A stretch of 64,000 nucleotides of DNA from Chroococcidiopsis thermalis PCC 7203 (lineage in GTDB: Bacteria > Cyanobacteriota > Cyanobacteriia > Cyanobacteriales > Chroococcidiopsidaceae), in NCBI RefSeq assembly GCF_000317125.1, contig NC_019695.1, positions 1,414,336-1,478,335 of the forward strand, read 5' to 3'. This document shows positions 50,835 to 60,936 of this stretch, piece after piece (position 1 is the first letter of the stretch; every line of letters starts with the position of its first letter). Made by a program: the position numbers and the translations under genes. The notes under the pieces were generated by a model. That model searched no databases, had not been told where the DNA came from, and was given only the letters and a program-made list of their open reading frames with translations.

Positions 50835-51722
50835 TTAAATTCGTTTGTTCGATTGTTTGAATTGACCTAAGATTGAAAGAGAACGATTTGCTACTGCTGG
50901 CTGGGTTAAAATGCCCTGGGAAGGGCTGAATAATAGTGCTAATATAAATAACCCTGAAACTACTAAGACAATCGCCGCACCAGAAGGAACATTGAAATAG
51001 TAACTAAAATACATTCCAGTGACACTACTAAAAATTCCAATAATCGATCCAAAAATCATCATTTGATGTAATTCTTTCACGAGTAAGTAAGCTGTAGCTC
51101 CAGGTCCAATTAAAAGCGAAACTACTAACACTATACCTACTGCTTGCATACTCGCAATAATTGTTAAGGTAATAGCAGATGTTAAGCCTAAGTGAATTAA
51201 AGTGACTGGTAGACCGACAGCTTGAGCGCCCAAGGGATCGAAAGTATAGAATAATAGTTCCTTGTAAAATAGCTTAACTAATAGCAATATGATGATGGCG
51301 ATCGCGAAAGTTTTCCATACATCGATTGTGGTGACTCCTAAAAGATCGCCAAAGAGAAACTGATGTAAATCTAGTTTACTTTTGAGTACGGTAATTAGAG
51401 TAATTCCTAATGCTAAAAAGCCCGAAAAAACCAAAGCCATTGCTACATCGACTTTGATTCGAGACTGAGACTGAATCCAAGAGATGACAAACGTGCTGAG
51501 CGTACCGGAAATAAATGCACCGACAAATATATCAATTCCTAGAAAAAATGCGATCGCTAGTCCTGGTAACACTGCATGAGCGATAACATCTCCTAATAAA
51601 CCCATCCGTTGTACGATTAAGTAAGTGCCGATAACCGAGCAAAGTATACCTAGTAAAATTGCTGTTACTAGCGCTAAACGCATAAATTCAAAACTTAGCG
51701 GTTCGAGTAATAAGTTAGTCAT
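50835..51722 (-). CDS. znuB: Zinc/manganese ABC importer permease (ZnuB-like)
   Basis: The 295-residue permease of the ABC-3 family has about eight membrane helices. The cytoplasmic coupling motif is near GDVIAHAVLPGLAIAFFLG, and other family stretches are DPLGAQAVGLPV and SMQAVGIVLVVSLLIGPGATAYLL. It transports a divalent metal delivered by the binding protein. It lies 37 bp downstream of the ATPase gene on the same strand. The Zur-type box in front of the system favours zinc. Confidence 0.9.
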   Translation of the reverse strand: MTNLLLEPLSFEFMRLALVTAILLGILCSVIGTYLIVQRMGLLGDVIAHAVLPGLAIAFFLGIDIFVGAFISGTLSTFVISWIQSQSRIKVDVAMALVFSGFLALGITLITVLKSKLDLHQFLFGDLLGVTTIDVWKTFAIAIIILLLVKLFYKELLFYTFDPLGAQAVGLPVTLIHLGLTSAITLTIIASMQAVGIVLVVSLLIGPGATAYLLVKELHQMMIFGSIIGIFSSVTGMYFSYYFNVPSGAAIVLVVSGLFILALLFSPSQGILTQPAVANRSLSILGQFKQSNKRI

Positions 51723-51759
51723 TTGTCATTTATTATTTGTTATTTGTTCGTGAGAGCTA

Positions 51760-52500
<741 letters not shown>

Positions 52501-52519
52501 ACGCCTTCTTATAGCACAA

Positions 52520-52534
52520 TGATAATCATTATCA
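52520..52534. promoter_or_regulatory. Zur/Fur-type box
   Basis: TGATAATCATTATCA is a perfect 7-1-7 palindrome, the form described for cyanobacterial Zur and close to the Fur box. It lies between the divergent binding-protein gene (18 bp from its ATG) and the ATPase gene (19 bp from its ATG). One zinc-loaded repressor dimer could shut both off. Confidence 0.85.
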
Positions 52535-52552
52535 CCCAAGCTCGAAAAGAAG

Positions 52553-53509
52553 ATGTTAAAGTTGTCTGTCAAATCTATAGCGACCTTTGCGATCGCACTT
52601 GGTCTAGCTGGATTGAATCTTAAAGGGGATGAGGCGATCGCGCAGAAAAATAACTTACCACTTGTAGTTGCAACTAACAGCGTTACCTGCGGATTAACTC
52701 AAGAAATCGCGGCAAACACCATAGACTTAAAATGTTTAATCGAGCCTGGTGCTGACCCTCACTTATATCAACCGAAACCAGAAGATAGCAAAGCGATCGA
52801 GCAAGCGCAATTAATTTTGTATGGTGGTTACAACTTTGAGTCTGGTCTCATTAAACTAATCAAAGCCACCTCTAACCCCGTACCTAAAGTAGCAGTGCAT
52901 GAGATTGGCGTTCCCAAACCCCAACAACTTGAGGAAGACGGACAAACCGTTACCGATCCGCACGTCTGGCATAATGCCCAAAACGGTATTCGCATCGCCA
53001 ATGCGATCGCTGACTCCTTGTCAAAAGCATTTCCGAATAACACCGCAAAATATACCAGCAATACCAAACAACTGACGGGTGAACTCAAACAGATCGATAC
53101 TTGGATTAAATCCCAGATTCAGACAATTCCACCCGGACAGCGTAAATTAGTCACTACCCACGATGCAATGGGTTACTATGCAAATGCTTATGGAATTCCA
53201 ATTGAAGGAGCCTTACAAGGGATTAGCACGGAAGAAAGACCTACAGCTGCCAGGGTAGCAGAACTCGTCAAAGATATCAGAAAATCTGGCGTTCCGACAA
53301 TATTTGCTGAAAAAACAGTCAACCCGCAACTGATTGAAGCTGTAGCAAGGGAAGCAAAAGTCAAAGTTGCAGATAGAGAACTCTACGCTGATGGATTAGG
53401 AGAACCAGGCACAGACGGCGATACTTACCCAAAGATGCTAGTTGCCAATACCCGCACGATTGTCGAGGGATTAGGGGGTAGTTATGCGGCATTTGAGTCC
53501 GCGCCGTAG
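52553..53509 (+). CDS. znuA: Zinc/manganese ABC importer binding protein (ZnuA-like)
   Basis: The 318-residue cluster A-I solute-binding protein has a signal peptide (about 1-30) and metal ligands in GADPHLYQPKP, DPHVWHN and VTTHDAMGYYANAYG, plus the C-terminal acidic ligand near LYADGLGEPGTDGDTYPKM. The long His-rich loop of many zinc-binding ZnuA proteins is absent; EIGVPKPQQLEEDGQ stands in its place, as in manganese-type proteins. The Zur box argues for zinc. It acts in the periplasm with the ATPase and permease encoded divergently. Confidence 0.88.
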   Translation: MLKLSVKSIATFAIALGLAGLNLKGDEAIAQKNNLPLVVATNSVTCGLTQEIAANTIDLKCLIEPGADPHLYQPKPEDSKAIEQAQLILYGGYNFESGLIKLIKATSNPVPKVAVHEIGVPKPQQLEEDGQTVTDPHVWHNAQNGIRIANAIADSLSKAFPNNTAKYTSNTKQLTGELKQIDTWIKSQIQTIPPGQRKLVTTHDAMGYYANAYGIPIEGALQGISTEERPTAARVAELVKDIRKSGVPTIFAEKTVNPQLIEAVAREAKVKVADRELYADGLGEPGTDGDTYPKMLVANTRTIVEGLGGSYAAFESAP

Positions 53510-53521
53510 TTTCGGGAGTCG

Positions 53522-53549
53522 GTAGGGGCGCACTGCTGTGCGCCCGTAC
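53522..53549. repeat. Palindrome, GTAGGGGCGCAC family
   Basis: GTAGGGGCGCAC and GTGCGCCCGTAC, with one mismatch, lie directly after a CGGGAGT heptamer and 13 bp after the ZnuA stop. Confidence 0.85.
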
Positions 53550-53708
53550 GGGAGAGTCGCAATTCACAATTCAAAATTGGGACAAGGGAGTGTCAACTGC
53601 CAACCAACAACCAACAACCTTCAAACAATAAATTTCTTGACATTTCCAAAAAAATATGGTTATCTCTAGTAGACTTTTGGCGAATAAAGCTCAGAAGGAG
53701 GTTGGGGC

Positions 53709-54308
53709 GTGTTTTATCGTTGTGCCGTGTTGGGAATTTTAGGGTTGTTGGCTAGTAACGTACCTGCTTACGGTCAAAGCTGTGAATCGTTAAATGCGAT
53801 CGGGGGTGATGGGACGCAGGTGAGAAAAATCGTTTCCGCACCAGGAATGCTGATCTCTCGGAATAACTACAATACCGATTTTGGCGTACCGGGTGGTGCT
53901 ACGTTCGATCGCTTTGTCATCGATCTGATGCCAGAACAGACTGCTAAGTACAACATATCGGTTTACCTGAAATATAGCGATGGTACGAAGGATCAGTTCT
54001 ATCGCAATTCTTCGGTGAGGCTGCTAGAAGGTCAACCGCTAAAAATTGCAGCTATTCCCCGTCGTGACAATCAACCCTATCAGGTCAATGTGAGAGTTGG
54101 AGATATCAGCACTACAGGTCATAAATATTCGGTTTCTGTAGCTGGTTGTGTGGTAGAAGAGGAATTTGGAGATGCAGGCACTTCCGAAAGAGCGAACGAT
54201 CTCGACAGAACGGAAAATACAGAACTTCCCCCTAGTTTGGAAGATCCTAACCGAGTCGAAAATACCGAACTCCCAATAACTCTAGAAGATCCTAACCAAC
54301 TGCATTAG
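53709..54308 (+). CDS. Secreted protein of unknown function with C-terminal tandem repeat
   Basis: The 199-residue product starts at GTG 53709, chosen because AAGGAGG lies 7 bp before it. A signal peptide (about 1-22, ending VPAYGQ) is followed by a beta-rich domain with one Cys near each end (QSCESL and VAGCVVEE), likely bridged. The last about 30 residues are two copies of a 15-residue unit, (R/V)xENTELPxxLEDPN, acidic and probably disordered. I do not recognise the family. It is probably periplasmic or outer-membrane associated. Confidence 0.65.
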   Translation: MFYRCAVLGILGLLASNVPAYGQSCESLNAIGGDGTQVRKIVSAPGMLISRNNYNTDFGVPGGATFDRFVIDLMPEQTAKYNISVYLKYSDGTKDQFYRNSSVRLLEGQPLKIAAIPRRDNQPYQVNVRVGDISTTGHKYSVSVAGCVVEEEFGDAGTSERANDLDRTENTELPPSLEDPNRVENTELPITLEDPNQLH

Positions 54309-54341
54309 GGTGTAGTATCCTACGTTCCACACCCCATACCC

Positions 54342-54941
54342 TCATAGCGTTGCTGCTAGTTCCTTGAGGCGATCGCTACCATTGCGGAAGATCGACCAAC
54401 CATCACCTACGAGTACGGTTTCAATACTATCGATCGCAGCAATGCGGCGGACTGAGGCTACAGCATCCGCTTTGTGACTGAGCTTATTATCGGGCAAAAT
54501 TGTCAGGCTACCAGCTTTGGGGGCGCGAATTAAGTCACCTGTAATTAAAGTTTTACCTTCAATTAACAGTGCCAATTCTCCAAGAGTTTTGGAACCAGAT
54601 AAAGCAAAAACTTGTAACCCTGAGACTAACTCATCCCCATCCATCAACCAGCAGTCGCACGCAATGGGGAAGGTTTCTTTCTCACCTAATGGGGCAGCAA
54701 TTTTCGCTCCGGTGACATGGGCGATCCCTTTAGCTGCTCTGATATGGTCGGAATTCGTGATAATAATCCAAGCTGCACCACCAAAAGAATTGAGGCGATC
54801 GAAATCGTAGTTTGATAATGCTAAAGGATCGATGAGGATATTACCTTTGGGGCGAATCCAAATGTAGCTATTGAAATCCATGTTTCGATCGCGGTCGAAA
54901 ATCGACCATGCATACATATCTGGGCGATGCAACGATTTCAT
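54342..54941 (-). CDS. Metallo-beta-lactamase-fold protein with degenerate metal site
   Basis: The 199-residue product keeps the fold pattern: SYIWIRPKGNILIDPLA, IIITNSDHIRAA, GDLIRAPK and VLVGDGWSIF. The canonical HxHxDH metal motif is reduced to TNSDHI, and the later His ligands are missing or changed to GDLI and GDGW. At most one metal could bind in the usual way, so it may be catalytically altered or a binding protein. It is of small size for the family. The function is unknown. Confidence 0.75.
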   Translation of the reverse strand: MKSLHRPDMYAWSIFDRDRNMDFNSYIWIRPKGNILIDPLALSNYDFDRLNSFGGAAWIIITNSDHIRAAKGIAHVTGAKIAAPLGEKETFPIACDCWLMDGDELVSGLQVFALSGSKTLGELALLIEGKTLITGDLIRAPKAGSLTILPDNKLSHKADAVASVRRIAAIDSIETVLVGDGWSIFRNGSDRLKELAATL

Positions 54942-54996
54942 AAGCCATTCTCGATTGCTAACACTGATATTATTGGCAACTGAATTTAAGCTTAGG

Positions 54997-56520
54997 TTAT
55001 CCTACCAGGGGAAAAGCAGCCGCGATCGCCCAACTGAAAAATAGAGAACATCCAATTGCATAAGCCCAAACATCTTTGACAGAGGCAGATGCGATCGCGA
55101 ACATTGCCAAAAATAAGGGGAAGATAGGCAATAAGAGGAAGATAAAACCAATTTGGGGCAGCATTTGGATTGTTGCCAACAGTCCTATGACTAAGACTAA
55201 ACTTTGTCCCAACCACCAAATAAATCGCGATTTAAGGCTACTTTGTCTTTGGGCAATACCGGAAGCAAGCAGCCAGGGAAAACACAGCAACGATAACCAC
55301 AGCCACAGTTGCAAGCGAACGGGAACCAACCACCACTGTAACCAGACTACCTGCGCCATCGCCCCAAAAGCAACCCAAAGCAGGAGAAACAGCCCCAAAC
55401 CCAATCCCAATCCTGCTGGAGTCAAACGCGGTAAACGCAAGTTAGCCAACAGCCAGACGATACCAGCCGCATAAAACCAAATTCCCAACGCACCACCTAC
55501 TAACACGCCACCTAAGCTGGCAATGTCTGTGTTGCGGTTTAGTAATGCGAGTATGCCAATTGCCCCTAAAGGACTCAAGATTAAACCAATCCAACTTTTA
55601 AGGCGATCGCTTTTACTTACAGTGTCAGAATTGTGAACCTGAATTGCTGCTTGAAACAGCAGATCTGATACTCCTCTTGCAGGAAAGCGCTGCCAGATTC
55701 TCGGTGGCTGACGTAGTGTTGGCTCGCTTGAGATCGTAGGAGCAACAGCGCCTAAAATCAGAAGCCACGCAAATAGATGTACGCCATACCAAGTCATGCG
55801 ATTATCTATATAATTGCTGGAATTTTGAATACCAAAACTGCGATCGAGCCAGGTTTTAGCTGCTTGGTGGCTAGCTTGGCGAAAGAGAATAGTAATATGT
55901 TCGGCATTGGGAACGATGACGAGCGATCGCCCTTGACTTTCTCCCCCTGCTTGTTGTAGTAATTGCTGGGCAGTGGCAACAAAACGCGGTTCCCAATTTC
56001 CTGCCTGTAGTTGCAAGTTAGCGGGAACTTGGGGTGTAACTGCGGCTCTAGTAGGAGAGATCGCCACAGTTGCAGTAAAGCGATCGCTTTGTTGAATTGC
56101 TGCTGTCATCGCTGCACCGCTACCCATCGAATGTCCCAATACAGCGACTCGTTGCGGATCGACTCTAGGCTGAGCGAGTAAAGCTTTGTATGCAGTATCG
56201 AGATCGGCTTGGAGTGACGATCGTGCCAAGGGTTTGCTATTAGCTCCATGCCCGCTAAAATCCCACAACATCACCGCATAGCCTGCATGAGCCAGCGTGT
56301 AGGCATAACCCAACATTAATTGCTTAGAGCCTGCAAAACCGTGAGCTATCAGTACTCCTGGTATTTTTGGCGATCGCACTGGTGCGACATACAGCATTGG
56401 TATGCCATCTCTAGAGAGGGATTGTACGATTAGCCCAGTTCTTGCAGCCGCAATTTGCCACCAGGAAAGTACGATGAGGAGTAAAGCAATAATAAATAGA
56501 AATAAGCGTTGGCGAGTCAC
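54997..56520 (-). CDS. Membrane-anchored alpha/beta hydrolase with polytopic C-terminal domain
   Basis: The product of about 507 residues has an N-terminal helix, then an alpha/beta-hydrolase domain (about 45-250) with the nucleophile in LGHSMGSGAA and a His in NAEHITI, and then about seven membrane helices (about 265-500). The hydrolase would face the periplasm or lumen. I start at GTG 56520 (MTRQRLFLFII); the frame reaches 56550, but that codon lies inside a dispersed inverted repeat. The substrate is unknown; lipid or peptide ester hydrolysis is possible. Confidence 0.8.
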   Translation of the reverse strand: MTRQRLFLFIIALLLIVLSWWQIAAARTGLIVQSLSRDGIPMLYVAPVRSPKIPGVLIAHGFAGSKQLMLGYAYTLAHAGYAVMLWDFSGHGANSKPLARSSLQADLDTAYKALLAQPRVDPQRVAVLGHSMGSGAAMTAAIQQSDRFTATVAISPTRAAVTPQVPANLQLQAGNWEPRFVATAQQLLQQAGGESQGRSLVIVPNAEHITILFRQASHQAAKTWLDRSFGIQNSSNYIDNRMTWYGVHLFAWLLILGAVAPTISSEPTLRQPPRIWQRFPARGVSDLLFQAAIQVHNSDTVSKSDRLKSWIGLILSPLGAIGILALLNRNTDIASLGGVLVGGALGIWFYAAGIVWLLANLRLPRLTPAGLGLGLGLFLLLWVAFGAMAQVVWLQWWLVPVRLQLWLWLSLLCFPWLLASGIAQRQSSLKSRFIWWLGQSLVLVIGLLATIQMLPQIGFIFLLLPIFPLFLAMFAIASASVKDVWAYAIGCSLFFSWAIAAAFPLVG

Positions 56521-56533
56521 AATAATCGGGAGT

Positions 56534-56598
56534 CGTAGGGGCGGGTTCACTCAGAATATTAGTTGAGAAAAGAGTTTTTTGGTGAACCCGCCCGTACG
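56534..56598. repeat. Inverted repeat, GTAGGGGCGGGTT family
   Basis: CGTAGGGGCGGGTTCAC at 56534-56550 faces GTGAACCCGCCCGTACG at 56582-56598, with 16 of 17 arm bases paired. It lies immediately upstream of the hydrolase gene beside a CGGGAGT copy. A GTG inside its left arm creates a false upstream start for the hydrolase. Confidence 0.9.
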
Positions 56599-56746
56599 GG
56601 AGTGGGATAGAAAAATTCACTACCGATTACTCAGCCTACAATAATGGAGCAATTTTATGGCGATAACAATTCGCGCCAGATTGACGCAAAGGATTTTATC
56701 TCCGTGGTAGAAGCTTCGATATTTTAATATGGAAGGAGGAATTGGA

Positions 56747-57370
56747 GTGCGAATTCTGATGAATTCTCAACTATTGTCTTCAGCGATTTCACAACCCTTG
56801 TCAGAACAGCGTGTAGTGCTGGAGGGCGTAAGTTGGCAGCAGTATGAATTGTTGCTAGCAACCTTGGGCGATGATTTTCCAGGGTTGCGGTTGAGCTATT
56901 TGGAAGGAACTCTAGAAATTATGACCACCTCTTCACTGCACGAAGAACTCAAAAAAACGATTGGGATGTTAATGGAGGCGTACTTTCAGGAGTCGCGCAT
57001 CCGCTTTCATGCAATCGGCTCGGCAACATTTCGTAAGGTGGCGAAACAGCGCGGATTGGAGCCAGATGAGTGCTATTGCTTGGGGCAGAAAAAGGAGTTT
57101 CCCGATCTAGCGATTGAGGTTGTATTGAGTAGTGGCATGGTGGATAAGCTAGAGATTTATCGCGGGTTGAGGGTAACGGAAGTGTGGGTTTGGGAAAGCG
57201 GGCAATTTACGATTTATCATCTACGCGCTGAGGAATACGAGCGAATTACAACAAGCGAGTTATTGCCGGATTGTGACACGGGGTTATTAGCAAACTATGT
57301 GAAACCAGAGGAACAGTTTGATGCGGTGATGGCGTTTCGAGAGCAACTAAGAACGCGATCGCCAGGATGA
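56747..57370 (+). CDS. Uma2 family endonuclease-like protein (DUF820)
   Basis: The product of about 207 residues has a PD-(D/E)XK nuclease-type fold, abundant in cyanobacteria and of unproven role. Core residues are visible in LSYLEGTLEIMTT, then FPDLAIEVVLSSG, the equivalent of the D...ExV active site. I prefer GTG 56747, because AAGGAGGA lies 6 bp before it; ATG 56729 precedes that site and ATG 56759 is too far from it. A second member lies at 60315. These families multiply in cyanobacteria, sometimes with mobile DNA, but no mobility gene is adjacent here. Confidence 0.85.
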   Translation: MRILMNSQLLSSAISQPLSEQRVVLEGVSWQQYELLLATLGDDFPGLRLSYLEGTLEIMTTSSLHEELKKTIGMLMEAYFQESRIRFHAIGSATFRKVAKQRGLEPDECYCLGQKKEFPDLAIEVVLSSGMVDKLEIYRGLRVTEVWVWESGQFTIYHLRAEEYERITTSELLPDCDTGLLANYVKPEEQFDAVMAFREQLRTRSPG

Positions 57371-57522
57371 ATCAGCGCGATCGCTATTTGCGTAGACGAC
57401 GGATGAGACAAAAATCGAATTTTGTTCTAAAGGCTGCTGCAAAGTAGCTGTGACTGCGAAAGCTGTTTGCATGGCGATCGCCCGTGATGGATGTAAAGAA
57501 CTATTATTCTCTGTTACAGATA

Positions 57523-60177
57523 CTAAAACTCCCACGAAACTGTACCCAGCACTGTAAACGGCGCACCAGGGAAAACATTTGAGCCTAAGCTACCTTCAAA
57601 ATAATCGATATCGAACAGATTTCTAAAATTGAGGGCAGCGCGGAAGCGATCGCGATTGTAAAAAATTGCAGCATCTGTCCGCAAATAGCTAGGAACTTGG
57701 AAGCTATTCTCTAAATCCCCTTGCCGTTCGCCGACATAAAACAAGCCCAAGCCAAACCCTAACCCTTGTAAAGTACCTCGTTGAATTTCGTAGCTAGTCC
57801 ACAAATTCAAGGAATTTTCAGGTACATTATTCAAACGATTACCCACGGGAAGCGTATTGTCTTCGGTAATTTGGGCATCGGTGTAAGCATAACTTGCGAT
57901 AATGTTCCATCCAGGGAGAATTTCGCCTGCAATTCTGAGTTCAACACCTCGGCTGCGCTGCTCCCCTGTTTGAATCTGAAACTCTAGATTATCTGGGTCT
58001 TCCGTTGTGACATTAGTGCGGGTCAGGTGATAAAGTGCCAGAGTTGCTGAAAGTTGCTCGCTCACGTCTGCTTTGAGCCCAATTTCATATTGAGTCCCGC
58101 CCTCTGGTTCAAATGCGCCACCACCAAAGGCAGTGCCTTGAACTGGAAGAAACGATTTGCTATAGCTAGCATAGAGTGAAATCGGTTGAATCGGCTGATA
58201 AACAAGCCCGACACGGGGACTGAACGCATCCCCCGATGCACTGTCGATATCGCTTTGAAAACGAAAGTCTTGTTCAAATAGATCGAATCGCCCGCCCAAC
58301 AATAACTTGAGATTTTCTGTTAGTGTTACCAGATTTTGAACATAAATCCCCAGAGTTCTTGTTAGTTGATCTCCATCAAAAGCGTCGATGGATGATTCAG
58401 TAGCACGCCCGTACACAGGGTCAAATATGTCTAACGTTGTTGGGATAATGCTAGGTCGGTCAAATGCTAAGAATGAGCTGCTCAAATCGATTCCCAGGAG
58501 TAGCTCGTGGTTAATTGACCCAGTTGAAAATTTGCCCGTCAGGTAAGTAGCTAGGTCGTAGTCTTCGTAATCAACTGTGTTGTCGATCGCCTGACGATTT
58601 AAGGTTCGATTATCGTCGGCAAGACCATCTTCAGTAAGAATATAGAACTCATTTCCAGGTTCATTGCTTTGAATTCTTGCCGAGAAAACATTTTGTAATG
58701 CCCAGTTGTCGCTGAATTGATGTTCTAACCGATAGCCTACTCTGGTAATAGTGTTATTAATAGTACCGTCAGGTTCTCCAGTGAAGCGATCGCGCGGGAT
58801 TTCACCATTTGGATTAGGAAGTACTGTACCCACTGCTGGCAAGCCTTGGTAACTAACAATGCTTCTTTCTGTGTATTCGCCTTCTAAGGTTAAGCGAGTT
58901 CGCTCTCCAATATCCACACTTACGACAGGCGAAATAGTGAAGATACTGGCTTCAATAAGATCGATGAAGCTGCCTCGATTCTGGTAGCCGACATTGAGAC
59001 GATATAACAGTGTTTTGGAGTCGTTTAATGGTCCCGATAGATCGATCGCACCCTCATAGAAGTCATAATTGCCAATGGTGGCATCAATAGCATAGAAAGG
59101 ATCGCGTAAGGGTTGTTTCGTCAGTATGTTGATAGTTCCGCCTGGATTGGCGTTTCCATAAAGCACAGAAGCTGGACCTAAGAGTGCTTCGATTCTTTCG
59201 ATATTGGGGGTAAAATCCCTAAGTATATCTCCACCTTCCCTTAATCCATTTCTGAGAAAATTACCACCACTACGGCTTGACGTACCAAAGCCTCGAATAA
59301 TGTACCCAGCTTCGCTGAAACTGTCTGGACCACTATTTGTAGTTACCCCACTTACGTTTCTCAAGGCTTCATCTAGGGTATTAACATTCTGGTCGCGCAA
59401 TACTTCCTGGGGTACAACCTGGATTGATTGGGGAATGTCACGCAATGGTGTATCGGTTCGAGTTCCTACGCTGGTATTCGGTACGCGATAGCCCTCTTCC
59501 CGCTCATCCGTCACCACAATTTCCATTTCCTCGTCCCCTTGTGCGGTTCCATCTGGCGCGGGTGCTTGTGGTGCAGGGATTTCCTCTTGTACTTCTGGTG
59601 TAGATTCTCCTGGTTGAGTCGGAGTTTGAGGCAGCGCGGTTTCTCCTTCTGGTGGCGCTGACTGAGGTATTTGGGCTGTGGGAACAGTAGGAGTAGTTAA
59701 ACTGAAAACGGTATTGCCATTACTCTGCCTGACCTTTGCTACTGGTATACCTTCAGAGCCGATCGCACTTATCCTAATCCCATTTGCTCCCTGCTGGGTA
59801 ACGCTGACAACGGTAATTCCTGCAATGGGGTTGTCCTGACGAAAGCTTCCTTCTGGTAGAGCTAGACGAGCATTGACAATGTTAGCTACATATGTTCTCC
59901 CGTAGCCAGAAGTTACAATCGATAGCGGTTGCTTGCTAGTAGTTTCTAATAACACTTCCAAACCGCTAGCAGTTTGGTTAAGTCGTACCCCTGTAATCTC
60001 GATTGGCGTTGAAGTTTGAGCCAGCCAGTCTTTAACAGTTGTTGTCGGACGTTGCAAATCTTGGAGTCGGGATTCAGTTTTAACTTCAGCCGCTCGACTC
60101 GGCAATATTCCCAGCAAGCTCAACGCTATAGAGGCGATCGCCCATACGCAAATCCTTGACGACTTCCAGCCACTCAT
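57523..60177 (-). CDS. TonB-dependent siderophore receptor with AMIN domain
   Basis: The outer-membrane receptor of about 884 residues imports a ferric siderophore. After the signal peptide (ending LPSRAAE) comes an AMIN domain (about 55-150 from the chosen start), common in cyanobacterial receptors. A Pro/Glu/Gln-rich linker follows, then a TonB-box-like EIVVTDE, the plug (TPLRDIPQSIQVVPQEVL and GFGTSSRSGGNFLRNG) and a 22-strand barrel ending VSWEF. I start at ATG 60177 because AGGAG precedes it. The AraC-type gene further upstream is probably its regulator. The siderophore cannot be named. Confidence 0.92.
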   Translation of the reverse strand: MSGWKSSRICVWAIASIALSLLGILPSRAAEVKTESRLQDLQRPTTTVKDWLAQTSTPIEITGVRLNQTASGLEVLLETTSKQPLSIVTSGYGRTYVANIVNARLALPEGSFRQDNPIAGITVVSVTQQGANGIRISAIGSEGIPVAKVRQSNGNTVFSLTTPTVPTAQIPQSAPPEGETALPQTPTQPGESTPEVQEEIPAPQAPAPDGTAQGDEEMEIVVTDEREEGYRVPNTSVGTRTDTPLRDIPQSIQVVPQEVLRDQNVNTLDEALRNVSGVTTNSGPDSFSEAGYIIRGFGTSSRSGGNFLRNGLREGGDILRDFTPNIERIEALLGPASVLYGNANPGGTINILTKQPLRDPFYAIDATIGNYDFYEGAIDLSGPLNDSKTLLYRLNVGYQNRGSFIDLIEASIFTISPVVSVDIGERTRLTLEGEYTERSIVSYQGLPAVGTVLPNPNGEIPRDRFTGEPDGTINNTITRVGYRLEHQFSDNWALQNVFSARIQSNEPGNEFYILTEDGLADDNRTLNRQAIDNTVDYEDYDLATYLTGKFSTGSINHELLLGIDLSSSFLAFDRPSIIPTTLDIFDPVYGRATESSIDAFDGDQLTRTLGIYVQNLVTLTENLKLLLGGRFDLFEQDFRFQSDIDSASGDAFSPRVGLVYQPIQPISLYASYSKSFLPVQGTAFGGGAFEPEGGTQYEIGLKADVSEQLSATLALYHLTRTNVTTEDPDNLEFQIQTGEQRSRGVELRIAGEILPGWNIIASYAYTDAQITEDNTLPVGNRLNNVPENSLNLWTSYEIQRGTLQGLGFGLGLFYVGERQGDLENSFQVPSYLRTDAAIFYNRDRFRAALNFRNLFDIDYFEGSLGSNVFPGAPFTVLGTVSWEF

Positions 60178-60314
60178 ATTCACTCCTGACACCAGTTGAT
60201 GAAGCTTTATTGCCAATCACTCTTAATTGCAATCAGTGTCAGTGTAGAGAAGTATCAATAGATGCGTCTATCCAAAAACCGTCTGACGATCCCAAAACCG
60301 CCATACTGTTCCAA

Positions 60315-60908
60315 TTAATTTTGAGCAAATGCAAATATCTGCTCTGCTGCGAGCGCAAATGCGGGAATCACCGTCGATTCAATTCGATTTTCACCCGCAA
60401 ATACTTTGTCCTCGTACTGCCCTTCTACCCACTGACATACTGTAATCCGCCGTTCTTGAGGATCGACGATCCAATATTCGGCAATGCCCCGCGCTGCATA
60501 CTCGGTTCGCTTGTACCGATAATCGCGAGTCCGATTCTCATCACCAGGCGAAACGACTTCAATAATTAGGATCGGCGGTGGCATATCGCGAGTAATGATG
60601 TTGCGGGTTTTGCCTTGCAGTGCTGCGTAGCCTTCTTCACTCAGCACGAGCAAATCGGGAAGCCGGACTTTTGCCCCTCGTCCGCTCACTTCAATTTCAA
60701 CGTCTTTGAGGTTGAGAAGTGCGATCGCAAAATATTTTGCCAATTCAAACATCAAAAGTTTCGCAATCTGGCAGTTCTCATGCGATTCTGTCGGCATTTC
60801 TACTAATTCTCCATCCACCAATTCATAGCGCGTGTCCGTGCCATCGTCATAGGCGAGGAATTCTTCAAACGTCAACCGTTTTGAAGTTGTAGAAATGCTC
60901 TGATTCAT
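60315..60908 (-). CDS. Uma2 family endonuclease-like protein (DUF820)
   Basis: This 197-residue second Uma2 protein has a typical core: YELVDGELVEMPTESHE, then RLPDLLVLSEEGY, then ILIIEVVSPGDENRTRDYRYK and IAEYWIVDP. The D and ExV residues of the nuclease fold are intact. It separates the TonB receptor from the AraC regulator on the same strand and has no clear tie to iron uptake. The ATG is followed by a Ser/Thr-rich 12 residues. Confidence 0.9.
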   Translation of the reverse strand: MNQSISTTSKRLTFEEFLAYDDGTDTRYELVDGELVEMPTESHENCQIAKLLMFELAKYFAIALLNLKDVEIEVSGRGAKVRLPDLLVLSEEGYAALQGKTRNIITRDMPPPILIIEVVSPGDENRTRDYRYKRTEYAARGIAEYWIVDPQERRITVCQWVEGQYEDKVFAGENRIESTVIPAFALAAEQIFAFAQN

Positions 60909-60936
60909 GAGTGCAACCTAAACTTGGTTGTCTCTA

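Noticed and set aside
52501-52572. Upstream start for the zinc importer ATPase at 52572
   Set aside because: It would place the Zur box and the divergent binding-protein start inside the coding sequence. The ATPase family begins at the internal ATG 52500.
56747-60908. Uma2 pair as a defence or mobile island
   Set aside because: No transposase, integrase, methylase or toxin-antitoxin partner is adjacent. The two Uma2 genes are separated by a TonB receptor and are ordinary for cyanobacteria.
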